Part shown: positions 35,789-46,151 of the stretch, piece after piece
Layout: each line of letters starts with the position of its first letter
Numbering within the stretch: the first letter of the stretch is position 1
Assembly (NCBI RefSeq): GCF_000377785.1
Contig: NZ_KB898729.1
Span: 1 to 64,000, forward strand
Reading direction: 5' to 3'
DNA length: 64,000 nt
DNA from: Thioalkalivibrio sp. ALJ24
GTDB lineage: Bacteria > Pseudomonadota > Gammaproteobacteria > Ectothiorhodospirales > Ectothiorhodospiraceae
Translations under genes and position numbers: made by a program
The notes under the pieces: generated by a model
Database searches by the model: none
Seen by the model: only the letters and a program-made list of their open reading frames with translations
Told to the model about the DNA's origin: nothing

Positions 35789-38700
35789 ACCGGGATAACG
35801 CAGCCAAATCCCTGCCCCGGGGCGAATGGGTCGGCCTGCATGAACGGCTGGATACGCCGCGGGTACGGCAGGCGCTGGAGGCCCTGGGGCTGGAGGACCA
35901 TGCCCGCTGGAGCCAGGGGCTGGAGGGTGACGACCTGGCGATGACCCTGGCCGCCGAGCTGGCCCAACGGCTTGCAGAGCGGGCCGGAAAGCTGCGCGAG
36001 AAGGGGCGTGAAGACTGGACGCAGGCCGTGCAGATCCTGGCGGATGCGCTGGCGGCGGCCGGGCATCCGCTGTCGGGCATAGAGGAAGACCTGCCGCAGC
36101 CGCCGTTTCGGCAGTTGTTGGAGGTGCGCTCTCCGACCGCCGACCAGGTGGGGCAGCAGGAGACACCGCGGCCGGATATTCCGTTGGCCCTGTCCAGCCT
36201 GCTCACGGGATCCGATCGCACGCCCAGCCTGGTCACGCAGATCGAGAAGGAGCTGGCCAGTGCGGAGCGGGCCGACTGGCTGGTGTCGTTCATAAAATGG
36301 AGCGGGATTCGCGCTCTGCGCGAGACGCTCAAGCGCTTTACCGAGACCCCGACGGCCGATGGCTCGCCCAGGCTGCGGATCGCGACGACCTCGTACCTCG
36401 GGGCCACCGATCTCAAGGCGATCGAATTTCTGCTGGACCTGCCGAACACCGAGATTCGGGTCTCGTACGACACGCACCGCACGCGCCTGCACGCCAAGGC
36501 CTACCTGTTTCATCGGAGCACGGGGTTTGGCAGTGCCTACATCGGCTCGGCGAATGTCTCACGCGTGGCGATGGATGAGGGGTTGGAGTGGACGGCCAAG
36601 GTCAGCGAATACGAGCTGCCGCATATGTGGCGCCAGATCGAGGCCTCGTTCGAGGCGCACTGGGCAGACCCGGCCGAGTTTGAACCGCTCACCACGGATG
36701 ACCTACCCCGGCTGCAACAGGCGCTGGAATCGGAATCCAGCTCAGGACCCGCTGCGCAGAAAGACGCCACCACGTTCTTCGACCTGCGGCCGTATGCCTT
36801 TCAGCAGGAGATCCTGGAGGACATCCAGCGCGAGCGCCGTTCAGGGATCGACCGCCATCTGGTGATCGCCGCCACCGGGACCGGCAAGACCATGATCGCC
36901 GCGTTCGACTATCGGCGGTTTGCGCGCGAGCAGGCGGATAAGGGGCGGCCGTCACTGCTGTTCATCGCCCACCGCGAGGAGATCCTGCGTCAGGCGATGG
37001 CGAGCTTTCGGCAAGTGCTGCAGGACCGCGAGTTTGGCGACGTGCTGGTGGGCGGGGCGCGTCCGAGTCAGGACCGCCATCTGTTCTGCACGGTGGCGAG
37101 TTGGAATTCACGGGACCTCGATCGCCTAGACCCGGCGCATTTCGATTACGTGGTACTGGATGAGGCGCACCACAGTACCGCGGGGAGCTACCAGCGCATC
37201 CTCGAGCATGTACGGCCCAAGTGCCTGCTGGGCCTGACGGCGACCCCGGAGCGCACGGATGCCGATGACATCCGCCAGCACTTCGGCCAGCGTTACACCC
37301 ACGAGATCCGCCTGCCGGACGCGATCGAACGGCGCCTGCTGGTGCCGTTCCATTACTTCGGCGTGGCCGACCACGAATCTGTGGACCTGAGCCGGGTGAG
37401 CTGGCAGCGCGGGGGCTATGACGCCCAGGAACTCGAAGGCGTGTTCACCGGCAACCAGGCGCGGGCCGACTGGGTGTTGCGGCAGGCCCATGAACACGCG
37501 ACCGACCTGGGCTCGGTTCGGGGCCTGGGGTTTTGCATCAGCCGCGCCCACGCGCGGTTCATGGCGGAGCATTTTTCGGCCAGGCAGGTGCCCAGCGCGG
37601 TGCTGACCGGCGAGAGCCCAGACCACGAGCGCGAATCGGTGCAGCGCGACCTGCGCGAGGGGCGCATCCGCTTCATCTTTACCGTGGACCTCTACAACGA
37701 GGGCGTGGATCTGCCGGAGGTGGACACCCTGTTGCTGCTGCGCCCGACCGAGAGCCTGACGGTCTACCTGCAGCAGCTCGGCCGCGGGCTGCGGCTGCAT
37801 GAAGGCAAGCCGCACCTCACGGTGCTGGATTTCGTGGCGCCGCAGGACCGGCGCTTTCACTATGCCGCGCGGTTCCGGGCGCTCAGCGCGCGGCCGGAGA
37901 AGCGGGTCGACCACCAGATCGAGGAAGGCTTCCCCTGGCTGCCCAGCGGCTGCCTGATCCACCTCGACCGCCTGGCCACCCAGCGGGTCCTCGACAACAT
38001 CCGCGCGCAGATCAACCGCCAGCGTCCGCAAATCGTGCGCGAGCTGAAGGGCTGTTTCCAGGAGGACATCGACTCGGCAAGCCTGCCCAAGATGCTCGAC
38101 TGCCTGCATATGGACGAGGCAGAAGACCTGCTGCGCAAGGATCTGCCCTCACGGCTGCGCGCGGACTGCGGAGGGGAGTCGACCGAGGCGCTGAAGCCGT
38201 ATGCCAACGGCCTCAAGCGCGGGCTGCAACGCCTGGTCCGCTGTGATGACCAGCAGTTGCTGGAAACCCTGCAAAGCCATCTGGCGGAATCCGCGGCGAA
38301 CGTGGATGAGCTCAGCGAGGAAGAACGGCTGCGGCTGGCCCTGATCCACAGCACGCTATGGGGCAAGACGCGCCCGGGGAATGGCGATCTCGCCTCGGTG
38401 GCCCGCTTCGTCCGCGAACAACGCCCGCTTTACCGGGATCTCCAGGAGGTCGCCGAATGGCGGCGCGCGCGCATGGTGCCGGCCAGCGGCATCACCTTCC
38501 CGGAGCAGACCGGGCCGCTGGAACTGCATGCGTCCTACACCCGCGAGCAGATCCTGCTGGCGCTGGGGCTCGGGAGCCTGGAGAAGCCGATCACTCAGCA
38601 AGAGGGTGTGCGGCATGTGCCGGAACGGCGAGTGGATGCGCTGTTCGTGACCCTGGAGAAATCCGAGCAGGAGTTCTCGCCCACCACCATGTACGAGGAC

Positions 38701-38985
38701 TACGCCCTCAACGAGCGGCGGTTCCATTGGCAGTCGCAGTCCGGCACCTCACCCACCTCGGAGACCGGGCAGCGCTACATCCACCACGAACAGCTCGGCT
38801 ACACCCCCATGCTGTTCATACGCCCGGCCAAGCGCGACGGCACCGGCCTGAGCCAACCGTTCACCTTCTGCGGCCCGGTGCGCTACCAGCGCCATGAAGG
38901 CAGCAAACCGATGAGCATCGTCTGGGAACTGGATTACGAACTGCCCGCCCGCCTCCTGCACTTCGCCCGCCGCACGGTCCTGTAG
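35785..38985 (+). CDS. PLD-like / DEAD-type helicase with DUF3427
   Basis: A 1,066-residue protein. Residues about 140-290 resemble a phospholipase D-type nuclease half (RLHAKAYLFHRSTGFGSAYIGSANVS, an H-x-K motif), followed by a superfamily 2 helicase: ATGTGKTMIAAF (Walker A, about residue 363), VVLDEAHHSTAGSYQ (DEAH box), LGLTATPERTD (motif III) and TVDLYNEGVDLPEV and QQLGRGLRLHEGK (motifs V/VI). The C-terminal 350 residues end in a DUF3427-like domain (GPLELHASYTREQILLALGL, VRHVPERRVDALFVTLEKSE). The layout is shared by a known family found in accessory loci; role in phage defence is suspected but unproven. Translationally coupled to the Nudix gene. Confidence 0.9.
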   Translation: MNRDNAAKSLPRGEWVGLHERLDTPRVRQALEALGLEDHARWSQGLEGDDLAMTLAAELAQRLAERAGKLREKGREDWTQAVQILADALAAAGHPLSGIEEDLPQPPFRQLLEVRSPTADQVGQQETPRPDIPLALSSLLTGSDRTPSLVTQIEKELASAERADWLVSFIKWSGIRALRETLKRFTETPTADGSPRLRIATTSYLGATDLKAIEFLLDLPNTEIRVSYDTHRTRLHAKAYLFHRSTGFGSAYIGSANVSRVAMDEGLEWTAKVSEYELPHMWRQIEASFEAHWADPAEFEPLTTDDLPRLQQALESESSSGPAAQKDATTFFDLRPYAFQQEILEDIQRERRSGIDRHLVIAATGTGKTMIAAFDYRRFAREQADKGRPSLLFIAHREEILRQAMASFRQVLQDREFGDVLVGGARPSQDRHLFCTVASWNSRDLDRLDPAHFDYVVLDEAHHSTAGSYQRILEHVRPKCLLGLTATPERTDADDIRQHFGQRYTHEIRLPDAIERRLLVPFHYFGVADHESVDLSRVSWQRGGYDAQELEGVFTGNQARADWVLRQAHEHATDLGSVRGLGFCISRAHARFMAEHFSARQVPSAVLTGESPDHERESVQRDLREGRIRFIFTVDLYNEGVDLPEVDTLLLLRPTESLTVYLQQLGRGLRLHEGKPHLTVLDFVAPQDRRFHYAARFRALSARPEKRVDHQIEEGFPWLPSGCLIHLDRLATQRVLDNIRAQINRQRPQIVRELKGCFQEDIDSASLPKMLDCLHMDEAEDLLRKDLPSRLRADCGGESTEALKPYANGLKRGLQRLVRCDDQQLLETLQSHLAESAANVDELSEEERLRLALIHSTLWGKTRPGNGDLASVARFVREQRPLYRDLQEVAEWRRARMVPASGITFPEQTGPLELHASYTREQILLALGLGSLEKPITQQEGVRHVPERRVDALFVTLEKSEQEFSPTTMYEDYALNERRFHWQSQSGTSPTSETGQRYIHHEQLGYTPMLFIRPAKRDGTGLSQPFTFCGPVRYQRHEGSKPMSIVWELDYELPARLLHFARRTVL

Positions 38986-38999
38986 CGCTCAGCGGCGGT

Positions 39000-39365
39000 T
39001 CAGGTGCCGAGCGCTTCTTTCAGCTGATGGAAAGCGGGGAGGTAATCCGGCAGCCGGGAGTAGAGCTGTGCGGCCAGTTTTTCGTCGTAGGTGTGCGCGG
39101 CGCGGTTGCGATCATCCAGCATGGCCAGCCAGACCGTTTCCTCGGTTATCCAGCCCTGGCCCAGAGCCAGCCGCAGGCACGAACGCGGCGAGGCGCACTC
39201 CAGGCCTTCCTCTGCCGCGGCGGCCTTCACCGATTTCCACGCCAGGTCAAAGGTGAACTCGAACCGCTGGATGCTGGCATCCCGCGCCAGATCGCTGGCG
39301 GGGGCGGCCAGAGCTTGGTCAAGACGGTCGAGCGCCTTGCCAAAACTCTCGAGGGGCTTGTTCAA
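39000..39365 (-). CDS. HEPN-type nucleotidyltransferase substrate-binding protein
   Basis: A 121-residue all-helical protein of the HI0074-like family. QRFEFTFDLAWKSVKAAAAEEG and the C-terminal DDRNRAAHTYDEKLA are characteristic; RNRAAH resembles the R-x4-H HEPN catalytic motif. In MNT/HEPN modules the HEPN part is an RNase toxin neutralised by the nucleotidyltransferase antitoxin, or an older 'substrate-binding' partner. Its start overlaps the stop of the nucleotidyltransferase by four bases (39362-39365). Confidence 0.85.
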   Translation of the reverse strand: MNKPLESFGKALDRLDQALAAPASDLARDASIQRFEFTFDLAWKSVKAAAAEEGLECASPRSCLRLALGQGWITEETVWLAMLDDRNRAAHTYDEKLAAQLYSRLPDYLPAFHQLKEALGT

Positions 39366-39706
39366 AGCGGGATTCCATGGTCTTCGACGTCGCGGCGCAG
39401 TTCGTCGCTGGCCTCGGTCAGGTCGACCAGATCGAAGGTGTAGAGCGTCCGCAGGTCCTCGATGCGGCCGCGCAGCCGGCCCCAGTCGCTGATGGCAACG
39501 TCCCGGGCCGGCACGATCGCCAGGTCGATGTCGGAGTTCCAGCGCGCCGTGCCACGCGGCCAGGAGCCGAACCAGATTACCCGGGCATCGTCACCGAATT
39601 CCTCGCGCACGATGGCGGCGGCGTCATGCGCCAGCCCGGTCACCCGCTCGCGCGGCGACTGCGCCTCTTCGGCCTTCGGGATGTTGGCGTAACCCGCGGT
39701 TTCCAT
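39362..39706 (-). CDS. MNT-type nucleotidyltransferase
   Basis: A 114-residue minimal nucleotidyltransferase: VIWFGSWPRGTARWNSDIDLAIV has the GS-x9-DxD motif, and the third acidic residue is in TLYTFDLVDLTEA. I use the ATG at 39706 (METAGYANI) rather than the one at 39760, since the extra residues are unlike the family. It is the antitoxin/partner of the HEPN gene that follows. The gene pair lies between a defence-like helicase gene and purU. Confidence 0.85.
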   Translation of the reverse strand: METAGYANIPKAEEAQSPRERVTGLAHDAAAIVREEFGDDARVIWFGSWPRGTARWNSDIDLAIVPARDVAISDWGRLRGRIEDLRTLYTFDLVDLTEASDELRRDVEDHGIPL

Positions 39707-39823
39707 GCTCTGACCGTCCCCTGAGTACAGGAAAACTATAGCATCCGGGGTTGCTGACAAGCCTCGGGTCCGAGCGTCAACTTCAATGTTGGGAAGTGAG
39801 GCATGCCCGGGAACGGGCTGTCG

Positions 39824-40690
39824 TCAGTCGAAGACGACGGTCTTGTTGCCGTGGGTGAGCACGCGGCCTTCGAGGTGGTAGCGCAGGCCGCGGGCGAGGA
39901 CCCAGCGTTCCACGTCGCGGCCCTTGCGGATCATGTCCTGCACGCTGTCGTCGTGGCGTACGCGGGTCACGTCCTGTTCGATGATGGGGCCGGCGTCCAG
40001 TTCTTCGGTCACGTAGTGGCTGGTGGCGCCGATCAGCTTGACCCCGCGGGTGTGCGCCTGGTGGTAGGGGCGCGCGCCGGAGAACGAGGGCAGGAAGCTG
40101 TGGTGGATGTTGATGATGCGCTGCGGGTAACGCTCGCACATCCACGGCGGGAGGATCTGCATGTAGCGGGCGAGGACCACGGTGTCGGGCTGCAGGTCGT
40201 CGAGGCGTTCCTGCAGTCGGGCGAAGGCGGTCGCGCGGTCGTCGCGCGGGACGGGGATGTGCTCGAACGGGATGCCGTAGCAGCGCGCCAGGGGTTCGTG
40301 GTCGGTGTGGTTGGAGAGGATGGCGGGGATGTCCATGGGCAGCTCGCCGGCGTGCCAGCGGGCGAGCAGGTCGCTGAGGCAGTGGCCTTCGCGGCTGACC
40401 ATGAGCACCACGCGCTGGCGGCTGCACGAGTCGGCCAGCACCCAGTCCATGCGCATGTCTTCACCCAAGTGCAGCAGGCGGTCGCGCAGTTCGCCTTCGC
40501 GCGCGGGGTCGAGGGCGAAGACCCAGCGCATGAAGAACCAGCCGGCCTCGGCGTCGGTGTGCTGGGCGGCTTCGGTGATCCAGCCGTCGGTGCCGGCAAT
40601 GGCCTCGGCCACCCGGGCCACGATCCCGTGCTGGTCGGGGCAGACGATGCTGAGGCGGAAGTCGTGGCGCGCGGGGGTGATTTCTGTCAT
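39824..40690 (-). CDS. purU: Formyltetrahydrofolate deformylase
   Basis: A 288-residue enzyme that hydrolyses 10-formyl-THF to formate and THF in one-carbon and purine metabolism. The N-terminal ACT domain (about 10-90: RLSIVCPDQHGIVARVAEAIAG) senses Met/Gly in E. coli, and the C-terminal formyltransferase-type domain holds AILSNHTDHEPLARCYGIPFEHIPV, YPQRIINIHHSFLPSFSGARPYHQA (catalytic His) and GATSHYVTEELDAGPIIEQD. Length is normal. It seems to be transcribed alone. Confidence 0.96.
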   Translation of the reverse strand: MTEITPARHDFRLSIVCPDQHGIVARVAEAIAGTDGWITEAAQHTDAEAGWFFMRWVFALDPAREGELRDRLLHLGEDMRMDWVLADSCSRQRVVLMVSREGHCLSDLLARWHAGELPMDIPAILSNHTDHEPLARCYGIPFEHIPVPRDDRATAFARLQERLDDLQPDTVVLARYMQILPPWMCERYPQRIINIHHSFLPSFSGARPYHQAHTRGVKLIGATSHYVTEELDAGPIIEQDVTRVRHDDSVQDMIRKGRDVERWVLARGLRYHLEGRVLTHGNKTVVFD

Positions 40691-40849
40691 GGTCGAGATA
40701 TTCCGGGGAGATTGAAGCGGTCAGGGTACACCGGGGCGCCCGGGAGACCGATATCCGGCAGGAATGACTACGGGCTCGACCGGACGCGCTCCCCGGCCCA
40801 GCTGGCAAAGGCGGAATACACGTCCAGGGCGTCGGGGACGGCATCGGTA

Positions 40850-41236
40850 TCAGGAGGTATCCGTGCCCTCTATCCGTAGTTGCTGGAAGAGTACGGAATC
40901 GGCGTGCAGGAAGAAGGCGCGGTCCTGCTCGGCGTGGAAGCGCCCGGCCTGTGCTTCGTACAGGCAGACGCCATCCCGGAAGACCTCGAACCGGGTCAGC
41001 GGGGAAGTACCTTCGCTCAGGACCAGCAGATCAACCGGGCAGGGTTGCAGGATCTCTTCCAGTTGCCGTTGCCAGCGGCCCTGGGTCATCAGGTCCGGCA
41101 TCTCCGCCGGCTGAACGGCAAGGTCGATGTCGCGGCCGGTGCCGTCCCGCGCCGTGGAGCCGAACAGGACCAGCAGCTCCCAGCCATGCTCTCTGGCGAG
41201 GCGCTCGAGCTGCGAAGTTTGTTCGGGAGAAAGCAT
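40850..41236 (-). CDS. Orphan MNT-type nucleotidyltransferase
   Basis: A 128-residue protein with the nucleotidyltransferase motif VLFGSTARDGTGRDIDLAV and a third acidic residue in VDLLVL. There is no HEPN gene beside it, unlike the pair at 39000-39706, so it could be a solitary antitoxin or have lost its partner. The C-terminal 40 residues (YEAQAGRFHAEQDRAFF) are longer than a minimal MNT. Confidence 0.75.
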   Translation of the reverse strand: MLSPEQTSQLERLAREHGWELLVLFGSTARDGTGRDIDLAVQPAEMPDLMTQGRWQRQLEEILQPCPVDLLVLSEGTSPLTRFEVFRDGVCLYEAQAGRFHAEQDRAFFLHADSVLFQQLRIEGTDTS

Positions 41237-41314
41237 GGGGCACCGCGGCAGCGAATCCGAAAGACCCCAGATTAGGACAACTACAGTTCGCGGCCAAGGA
41301 CGCTCCTGCGGGGG

Positions 41315-42262
41315 TCAGGCGGTGTCGCGCAGGCCCGGGGGGATTGAGAAGGTGATGGTCTCTTCCTGGCCGGCGACTTCGCTCACCTCGTTCACGCCGC
41401 GCTCCCGCAGGTAGTCGATGACTTCCTGCACCAGCAGTTCGGGGGCGGAGGCGCCGGCGGTCACGGCGATTCGGTCGCGGCCTTCGAGCCAGGCGGGGTC
41501 GATGTCGGCGGCACCGTCCACCAGATACGACGGCACGCCGGCGCGCGCGCCGATCTCGGCCAGGCGGTTGGAGTTGGAGCTGTTCTTCGAGCCGACCACC
41601 AGCAGCAGGTCGCAGTCGTCGGTGAGGGTCTTCACCGCGTCCTGGCGGTTCTGGGTGGCGTAGCAGATGTCCATCTTGCGCGGCCCCTCGATGTTGGGGA
41701 AGCGCGCGGTAAGGGCGTCGATGATGTCGGCGGTGTCGTCCATCGACAGCGTGGTCTGGGAGACGAACGCCAGCCGGTCGGGCTCGCTCACCTCCAGGCG
41801 TTCCACGTCTTCCACGGTTTCCACCAGCATCATGCGCCCGCCGTTCGAGGTGTCGAACTGGCCTAGGGTGCCTTCCACCTCGGGGTGGCCGGCATGGCCG
41901 ATGAGGACCACTTCGCGCCCCTCGCGGGCATGCTTCGAGACCTCGAGGTGGACCTTGGTCACCAGCGGGCAGGTGGCGTCGAACACGGTCAGGCCGCGTT
42001 GCTCGGCCTCTTCCTGCACGCGGCGCGGCACGCCGTGGGCGGAGAAGATGACCACGTGGCCGTCCGGGACCTCTTCCAGTTCTTCCACGAACACCACGCC
42101 GGCGTCTTCCAGGCGCCCGACGACGTGGCGGTTGTGCACCACCTCGTGGCGGACGTACAGCGGGGCGCCGTGGATCTCCAGGGCGCGTTCCACGATCTCG
42201 ATGGCGCGTTCGACGCCGGCGCAGAAGCCGCGCGGGTTGGCGAGCCGGACCTGCATGTTCAT
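41315..42262 (-). CDS. ispH: 4-hydroxy-3-methylbut-2-enyl diphosphate reductase
   Basis: A 315-residue 4Fe-4S enzyme making IPP and DMAPP at the end of the MEP pathway. The three cluster cysteines are visible in [29 protein letters not shown] and [23 protein letters not shown] and [14 protein letters not shown] hold the catalytic His and related residues. It is the last gene of the ileS-lspA-fkpB-ispH operon, a typical gammaproteobacterial order, and starts about 20 bases after fkpB. Confidence 0.97.
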   Translation of the reverse strand: MNMQVRLANPRGFCAGVERAIEIVERALEIHGAPLYVRHEVVHNRHVVGRLEDAGVVFVEELEEVPDGHVVIFSAHGVPRRVQEEAEQRGLTVFDATCPLVTKVHLEVSKHAREGREVVLIGHAGHPEVEGTLGQFDTSNGGRMMLVETVEDVERLEVSEPDRLAFVSQTTLSMDDTADIIDALTARFPNIEGPRKMDICYATQNRQDAVKTLTDDCDLLLVVGSKNSSNSNRLAEIGARAGVPSYLVDGAADIDPAWLEGRDRIAVTAGASAPELLVQEVIDYLRERGVNEVSEVAGQEETITFSIPPGLRDTA

Positions 42263-42281
42263 GGCCTGTTCTCCTCGCGGA

Positions 42282-42719
42282 TCACTCGTCCGCCGGGTGC
42301 ACTTCCAGGATCTCCACCTCGAAGGTGAAGTTCTTGCCCGCCAGCGGGTGGTTGAAGTCCACGGTCACGGTCTCCTCGCCCACTTCGGTGATGCGGCCGG
42401 GCACGGCCTCGGCCGAGGGGCTGGTGAACTCGTAGATCTGACCCTCTTCCAGTTCCGCCTCGGGCGGGAACTGATTGCGGGGCACCGGCTGGAAGGCCTC
42501 TTTCTCGGGCCAAGGGAACATGGTCCCGGCCTCGATCGCAAATTCCCGCTGATCGCCCGGCTGCAGGCCGATCAGCAGGTCTTCCAGCCCGGGCAGGATC
42601 TCGCCGGCGCCGACCTCCAGCTCGGTGGGTTCCTCGCCGGTGGAATCCACCACCAGGCCGTTTTCCAGCACCAGCCGGTAGTGCATGAGCACGCGTTTCT
42701 CTTTCACTACGGTCGTCAT
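42282..42719 (-). CDS. fkpB: FKBP-type peptidyl-prolyl isomerase (SlpA-like)
   Basis: A 145-residue cytoplasmic prolyl isomerase of the SlyD/SlpA group: [44 protein letters not shown] and a C-terminal [21 protein letters not shown]. There is no metal-binding tail as in SlyD. The insert-in-flap domain is present. It lies between lspA and ispH as usual; the gap to lspA is 17 bases. Confidence 0.93.
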   Translation of the reverse strand: MTTVVKEKRVLMHYRLVLENGLVVDSTGEEPTELEVGAGEILPGLEDLLIGLQPGDQREFAIEAGTMFPWPEKEAFQPVPRNQFPPEAELEEGQIYEFTSPSAEAVPGRITEVGEETVTVDFNHPLAGKNFTFEVEILEVHPADE

Positions 42720-42736
42720 GTTCGCTCCAGTTCGAT

Positions 42737-43234
42737 TCAGTCGCGGCGGGTGGCCTCGCCCTCGGTGAAGGCGGCCACGATCAGCAGCACCGCGCCCACG
42801 GTGATGGCCATGTCCGCCACGTTAAAGGCGGGCCAGTGATGCCCGGCCCAGTGGAAATCGAGAAAATCGACCACCTTGCCGATGCGCAGGCGGTCCACCA
42901 GGTTGCCGATGGCCCCGCCCACGATCAGCCCCAGCGAGGCGATGGTCAGCCAGGCATGGCGCGGCAGGCGGGCCAGCCACACGGTGATCAGCACCCCGGC
43001 GGCGATCGCGATGCCGGACAGCAGCCAACGGCCCCAGTCGCCGGCGTCCGCCAGCAGGCTGAAGGCCGCGCCCGGGTTGTACAGCAGGGTGAAGTTGAAG
43101 AACGGCGTCACCTCCACCGAGGCGAACTGGGTGAGCGCGCGCTCGGCCCAGAACTTGGTGATCTGGTCGAGGACCAGCACCACCGCGGCCAGCGCCAGAC
43201 CGGGAGCCAGTCCGGAACGCCCCGGCAGCCTCAC
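42737..43234 (-). CDS. lspA: Lipoprotein signal peptidase
   Basis: A 165-residue inner-membrane aspartic protease that removes the signal peptide from prolipoproteins. Start GTG at 43234 ([12 protein letters not shown]), overlapping the ileS stop by four bases (GTGA). The catalytic Asp pair is in [22 protein letters not shown] and [12 protein letters not shown]; four transmembrane helices are visible. The longer reading frame to 43348 overlaps ileS heavily and is not used. Confidence 0.96.
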   Translation of the reverse strand: MRLPGRSGLAPGLALAAVVLVLDQITKFWAERALTQFASVEVTPFFNFTLLYNPGAAFSLLADAGDWGRWLLSGIAIAAGVLITVWLARLPRHAWLTIASLGLIVGGAIGNLVDRLRIGKVVDFLDFHWAGHHWPAFNVADMAITVGAVLLIVAAFTEGEATRRD

Positions 43235-46074
43235 GCGAACCGCCGGGTCTCGCCCGGCCCCTCCACGTTGGTCACGCAGCGCCCGCACAGCTCCGGATGC
43301 GCCGGGTTCTCGCCCACGTCGGGACGCAGGTGCCAGCAGCGCACGCACTTGGCGTGTTCGCTGCGGTGCACCACCACGCCGATCGCGGTGCCGTCGCCCA
43401 GGGTGGCGGTGTGCGCGTCGTCCGGCGCGGGTTCGGGCCGCAGGCGCACCTCCGAGGTGATGAACACGAAGCGCAGTTCGTCACCCAGGCGCTCCAGCGG
43501 GCCGCGCACTGCGGCGTCGGCCGGCACGTGCAGGTCGATCTCCGCGGTCAGCGAGGCGCCGATGCGCTGCTCGTTGCGGGCGGTCTCCAGCGCGCGGGCC
43601 GCGTGGGTGCGCATCTCGAGGATGCGGTCCCAGTCGGCATTGCTGAACGCGGCGTCATCCGGCAGCGGGGCCAGGCCCTCGTACCAGGTGGCGAACAGTA
43701 CCGAGTCGGCGCGCTCGCCCGGCAGCAGCTCCCAGATCTCCTCGGCGGTGAAGGTCAGGATCGGCGCGATCCAGCGGGTCAGCGCCTCGGCCACGTGGTA
43801 CAGCGCGGTCTGCGCCGAGCGCCGCGCGTGCGAATCCGCCGGGGTGGTGTACTGGCGGTCCTTGATCACGTCGAGGTAGAAGCTGCCCAGCTCCACCGAG
43901 CAGAAGTTGTGCACCCGCTGGTAGATCGGGTGGAACAGGAACTCGTCGTACGAACGCGTGACCTGTTCCTGCACCTGCAGCGCGCGCGCCACGATCCAGC
44001 GGTCCAGCGGCAGCAGCTCGTCCAGCGGCACCGCGTGCTGCTGCGGGTCGAAGCCGCTGAGGTTGCCGAGCAGAAAGCGCATGGTGTTGCGGATGCGGCG
44101 GTAGGCGTCGGCGGTGCGCTCGAGGATGTTGTCGGAGATCGCCATCTCGCCGGAGAAGTCGGTCGCGGCCACCCACAGGCGCAGGATGTCCGCGCCCAGG
44201 GTGGAGACCACTTCCTGCGGCGCGACCACGTTGCCCCGCGACTTCGACATCTTCTCGCCGTTCTCGTCCACCGTGAAGCCGTGGGTCAGCACCCCGCGGT
44301 AGGGCGCCTCGCCGCGCATGGCCACGCTGGTCAGCAGGCTGGACTGGAACCAGCCACGGTGCTGGTCCGAGCCCTCCAGGAACAGATCCGCCGGCAGGCC
44401 GCCCAGCTCGGGGCGCTTCTCCACCACCGTGCTGTGAAGCACGCCGGAGTCGAACCACACGTCGAGGGTGTCGGTGAGCTTGATGTATTCCTCTGCCTCG
44501 TCGCCCAGCAGTTCGGCCGGGTCGAGGCGGAACCAGGCCTCCACGCCTTCCTGCTCGATGCGCTGCGCCACCTGTTCGGTAAGCTCGGGGGTGTGCGGAT
44601 GCACGCGGCCCGTCTTGCGGTTGAGGAAGAACGGGATGGGCACGCCCCAGTGGCGCTGGCGCGAGATGCACCAGTCGGGCCGCCCGGCGACCATGCCGTG
44701 GATGCGCGCCTGCCCCCATTCCGGCATCCAGCGGGTCTGGTCGATCGCGCGCAGGGCATCGGCGCGCAGTTCCGCGCGCTCCATGCTGATGAACCACTGC
44801 GGCGTCGCGCGGAAGATGATGGGGGTCTTGTGCCGCCAGCAGTGCGGATAGCTGTGGTGCAGCTTGCGCGCGACCACCAGCGCGCCATGCTCGCTCAGCA
44901 CGTCGATCACGTGGCCGTTGGCCTGGTGCACGTTCTCCCCGGCGAAATGCGGCGTGCCCTCCACGAACACCCCGTCCGGGCCCACCGGGTTGTCGACCGG
45001 CAGGCTGTACTGCAGGCCCACCGTGTAGTCGTCCTGGCCATGGCCGGGCGCGGTGTGCACGCAGCCGGTGCCGGCCTCGGTGGTCACGTGGTCGCCCAGG
45101 ATCAGCGGCACCTCGCGCTCGAGGAACGGGTGCTGCAGCATCAGGCCTTCCAGCGCCGCGCCCTTCACCCGCGCCAGCACACGGCCTTCGCCCAGCTCGT
45201 AGCGAGCCAGGCAGTCCTCCAGCAGTTCTTCCGCCAGCAGCAGGCGTTCGTGCTCCACCTCCACCAGCGCGTAGTCCAGCTCGGGATGCACCGCCACCGC
45301 CTGGTTGGCCGGCAGGGTCCACGGCGTGGTGGTCCAGATCACCACGCTCACCGGGCCGTCGGCATCGGCGCCGGAGAAGCGCCGCACCAGATCCACGTCG
45401 TCCACCACGCGGAAACGCACGTCAATCGCGCGGGAGATCTTGTCCTCGTACTCCACCTCGGCCTCGGCCAGCGCGGAGCCGCAGTCCACGCACCAGTGCA
45501 CCGGCTTCTCGCCCATCTGCACGTGGCCGCGTTCGTAGATGCGCGCCAGCGCACGCACGGTGTCCGCTTCGACCTGATAGTCCATGGTCAGGTACGGGTG
45601 GTCCCAGTCGCCCAGCACGCCCAGGCGCTGGAAATCGGCCGACTGGCCGGCGACCTGTTCGGCGGCGTAGGCACGGCAGGCCTCGCGGAACGCGGCCGCG
45701 TCCACCTCGTGGCCGGGCTTGCCGATGTTGTGCTCCACCTGCAGCTCGATCGGCAGCCCGTGGCAGTCCCAGCCCGGCACGTAGGGGGCGTCGAAACCCG
45801 CCAGCGTGCGGCTCTTGACGATGATGTCCTTGAGGATCTTGTTGACCGCATGCCCCACGTGGATGGAGCCGTTGGCGTACGGCGGGCCGTCGGCCAGCAC
45901 GAAGCGCGGGCGCCCGGCGCAGTGCTCGCGCAGGCGGCGGTAGCGGTCTTCCGCGCGCCACTGCTCCAGCCATTCCGGCTCGCGCTTCGCCAGGTTCGCC
46001 CGCATGGGGAACGCGGTCTGCGGCAGGTTGAGCGTATCCTTGTAGGGATTCGGCGGTGCCTGTTTCTTGGCCAT
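43231..46074 (-). CDS. ileS: Isoleucyl-tRNA synthetase
   Basis: A 947-residue class I synthetase. The HIGH equivalent is [13 protein letters not shown] near residue 60, the KMSKS motif is [10 protein letters not shown] near residue 600, an editing domain lies between, and the C-terminal zinc-finger has [24 protein letters not shown]. Bacterial type without mupirocin-resistant eukaryotic features being assessed. It starts after ribF with a 77-base gap and is coupled to lspA by GTGA overlap. Length typical. Confidence 0.98.
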   Translation of the reverse strand: MAKKQAPPNPYKDTLNLPQTAFPMRANLAKREPEWLEQWRAEDRYRRLREHCAGRPRFVLADGPPYANGSIHVGHAVNKILKDIIVKSRTLAGFDAPYVPGWDCHGLPIELQVEHNIGKPGHEVDAAAFREACRAYAAEQVAGQSADFQRLGVLGDWDHPYLTMDYQVEADTVRALARIYERGHVQMGEKPVHWCVDCGSALAEAEVEYEDKISRAIDVRFRVVDDVDLVRRFSGADADGPVSVVIWTTTPWTLPANQAVAVHPELDYALVEVEHERLLLAEELLEDCLARYELGEGRVLARVKGAALEGLMLQHPFLEREVPLILGDHVTTEAGTGCVHTAPGHGQDDYTVGLQYSLPVDNPVGPDGVFVEGTPHFAGENVHQANGHVIDVLSEHGALVVARKLHHSYPHCWRHKTPIIFRATPQWFISMERAELRADALRAIDQTRWMPEWGQARIHGMVAGRPDWCISRQRHWGVPIPFFLNRKTGRVHPHTPELTEQVAQRIEQEGVEAWFRLDPAELLGDEAEEYIKLTDTLDVWFDSGVLHSTVVEKRPELGGLPADLFLEGSDQHRGWFQSSLLTSVAMRGEAPYRGVLTHGFTVDENGEKMSKSRGNVVAPQEVVSTLGADILRLWVAATDFSGEMAISDNILERTADAYRRIRNTMRFLLGNLSGFDPQQHAVPLDELLPLDRWIVARALQVQEQVTRSYDEFLFHPIYQRVHNFCSVELGSFYLDVIKDRQYTTPADSHARRSAQTALYHVAEALTRWIAPILTFTAEEIWELLPGERADSVLFATWYEGLAPLPDDAAFSNADWDRILEMRTHAARALETARNEQRIGASLTAEIDLHVPADAAVRGPLERLGDELRFVFITSEVRLRPEPAPDDAHTATLGDGTAIGVVVHRSEHAKCVRCWHLRPDVGENPAHPELCGRCVTNVEGPGETRRFA

Positions 46075-46151
46075 GGCTTTTCCGGATGGGCCCCGCGGGC
46101 CGGTTGCTTGTGGAATGGTGGATTCGGGTCCGTGTTTCGGCGGCGGTCGGT

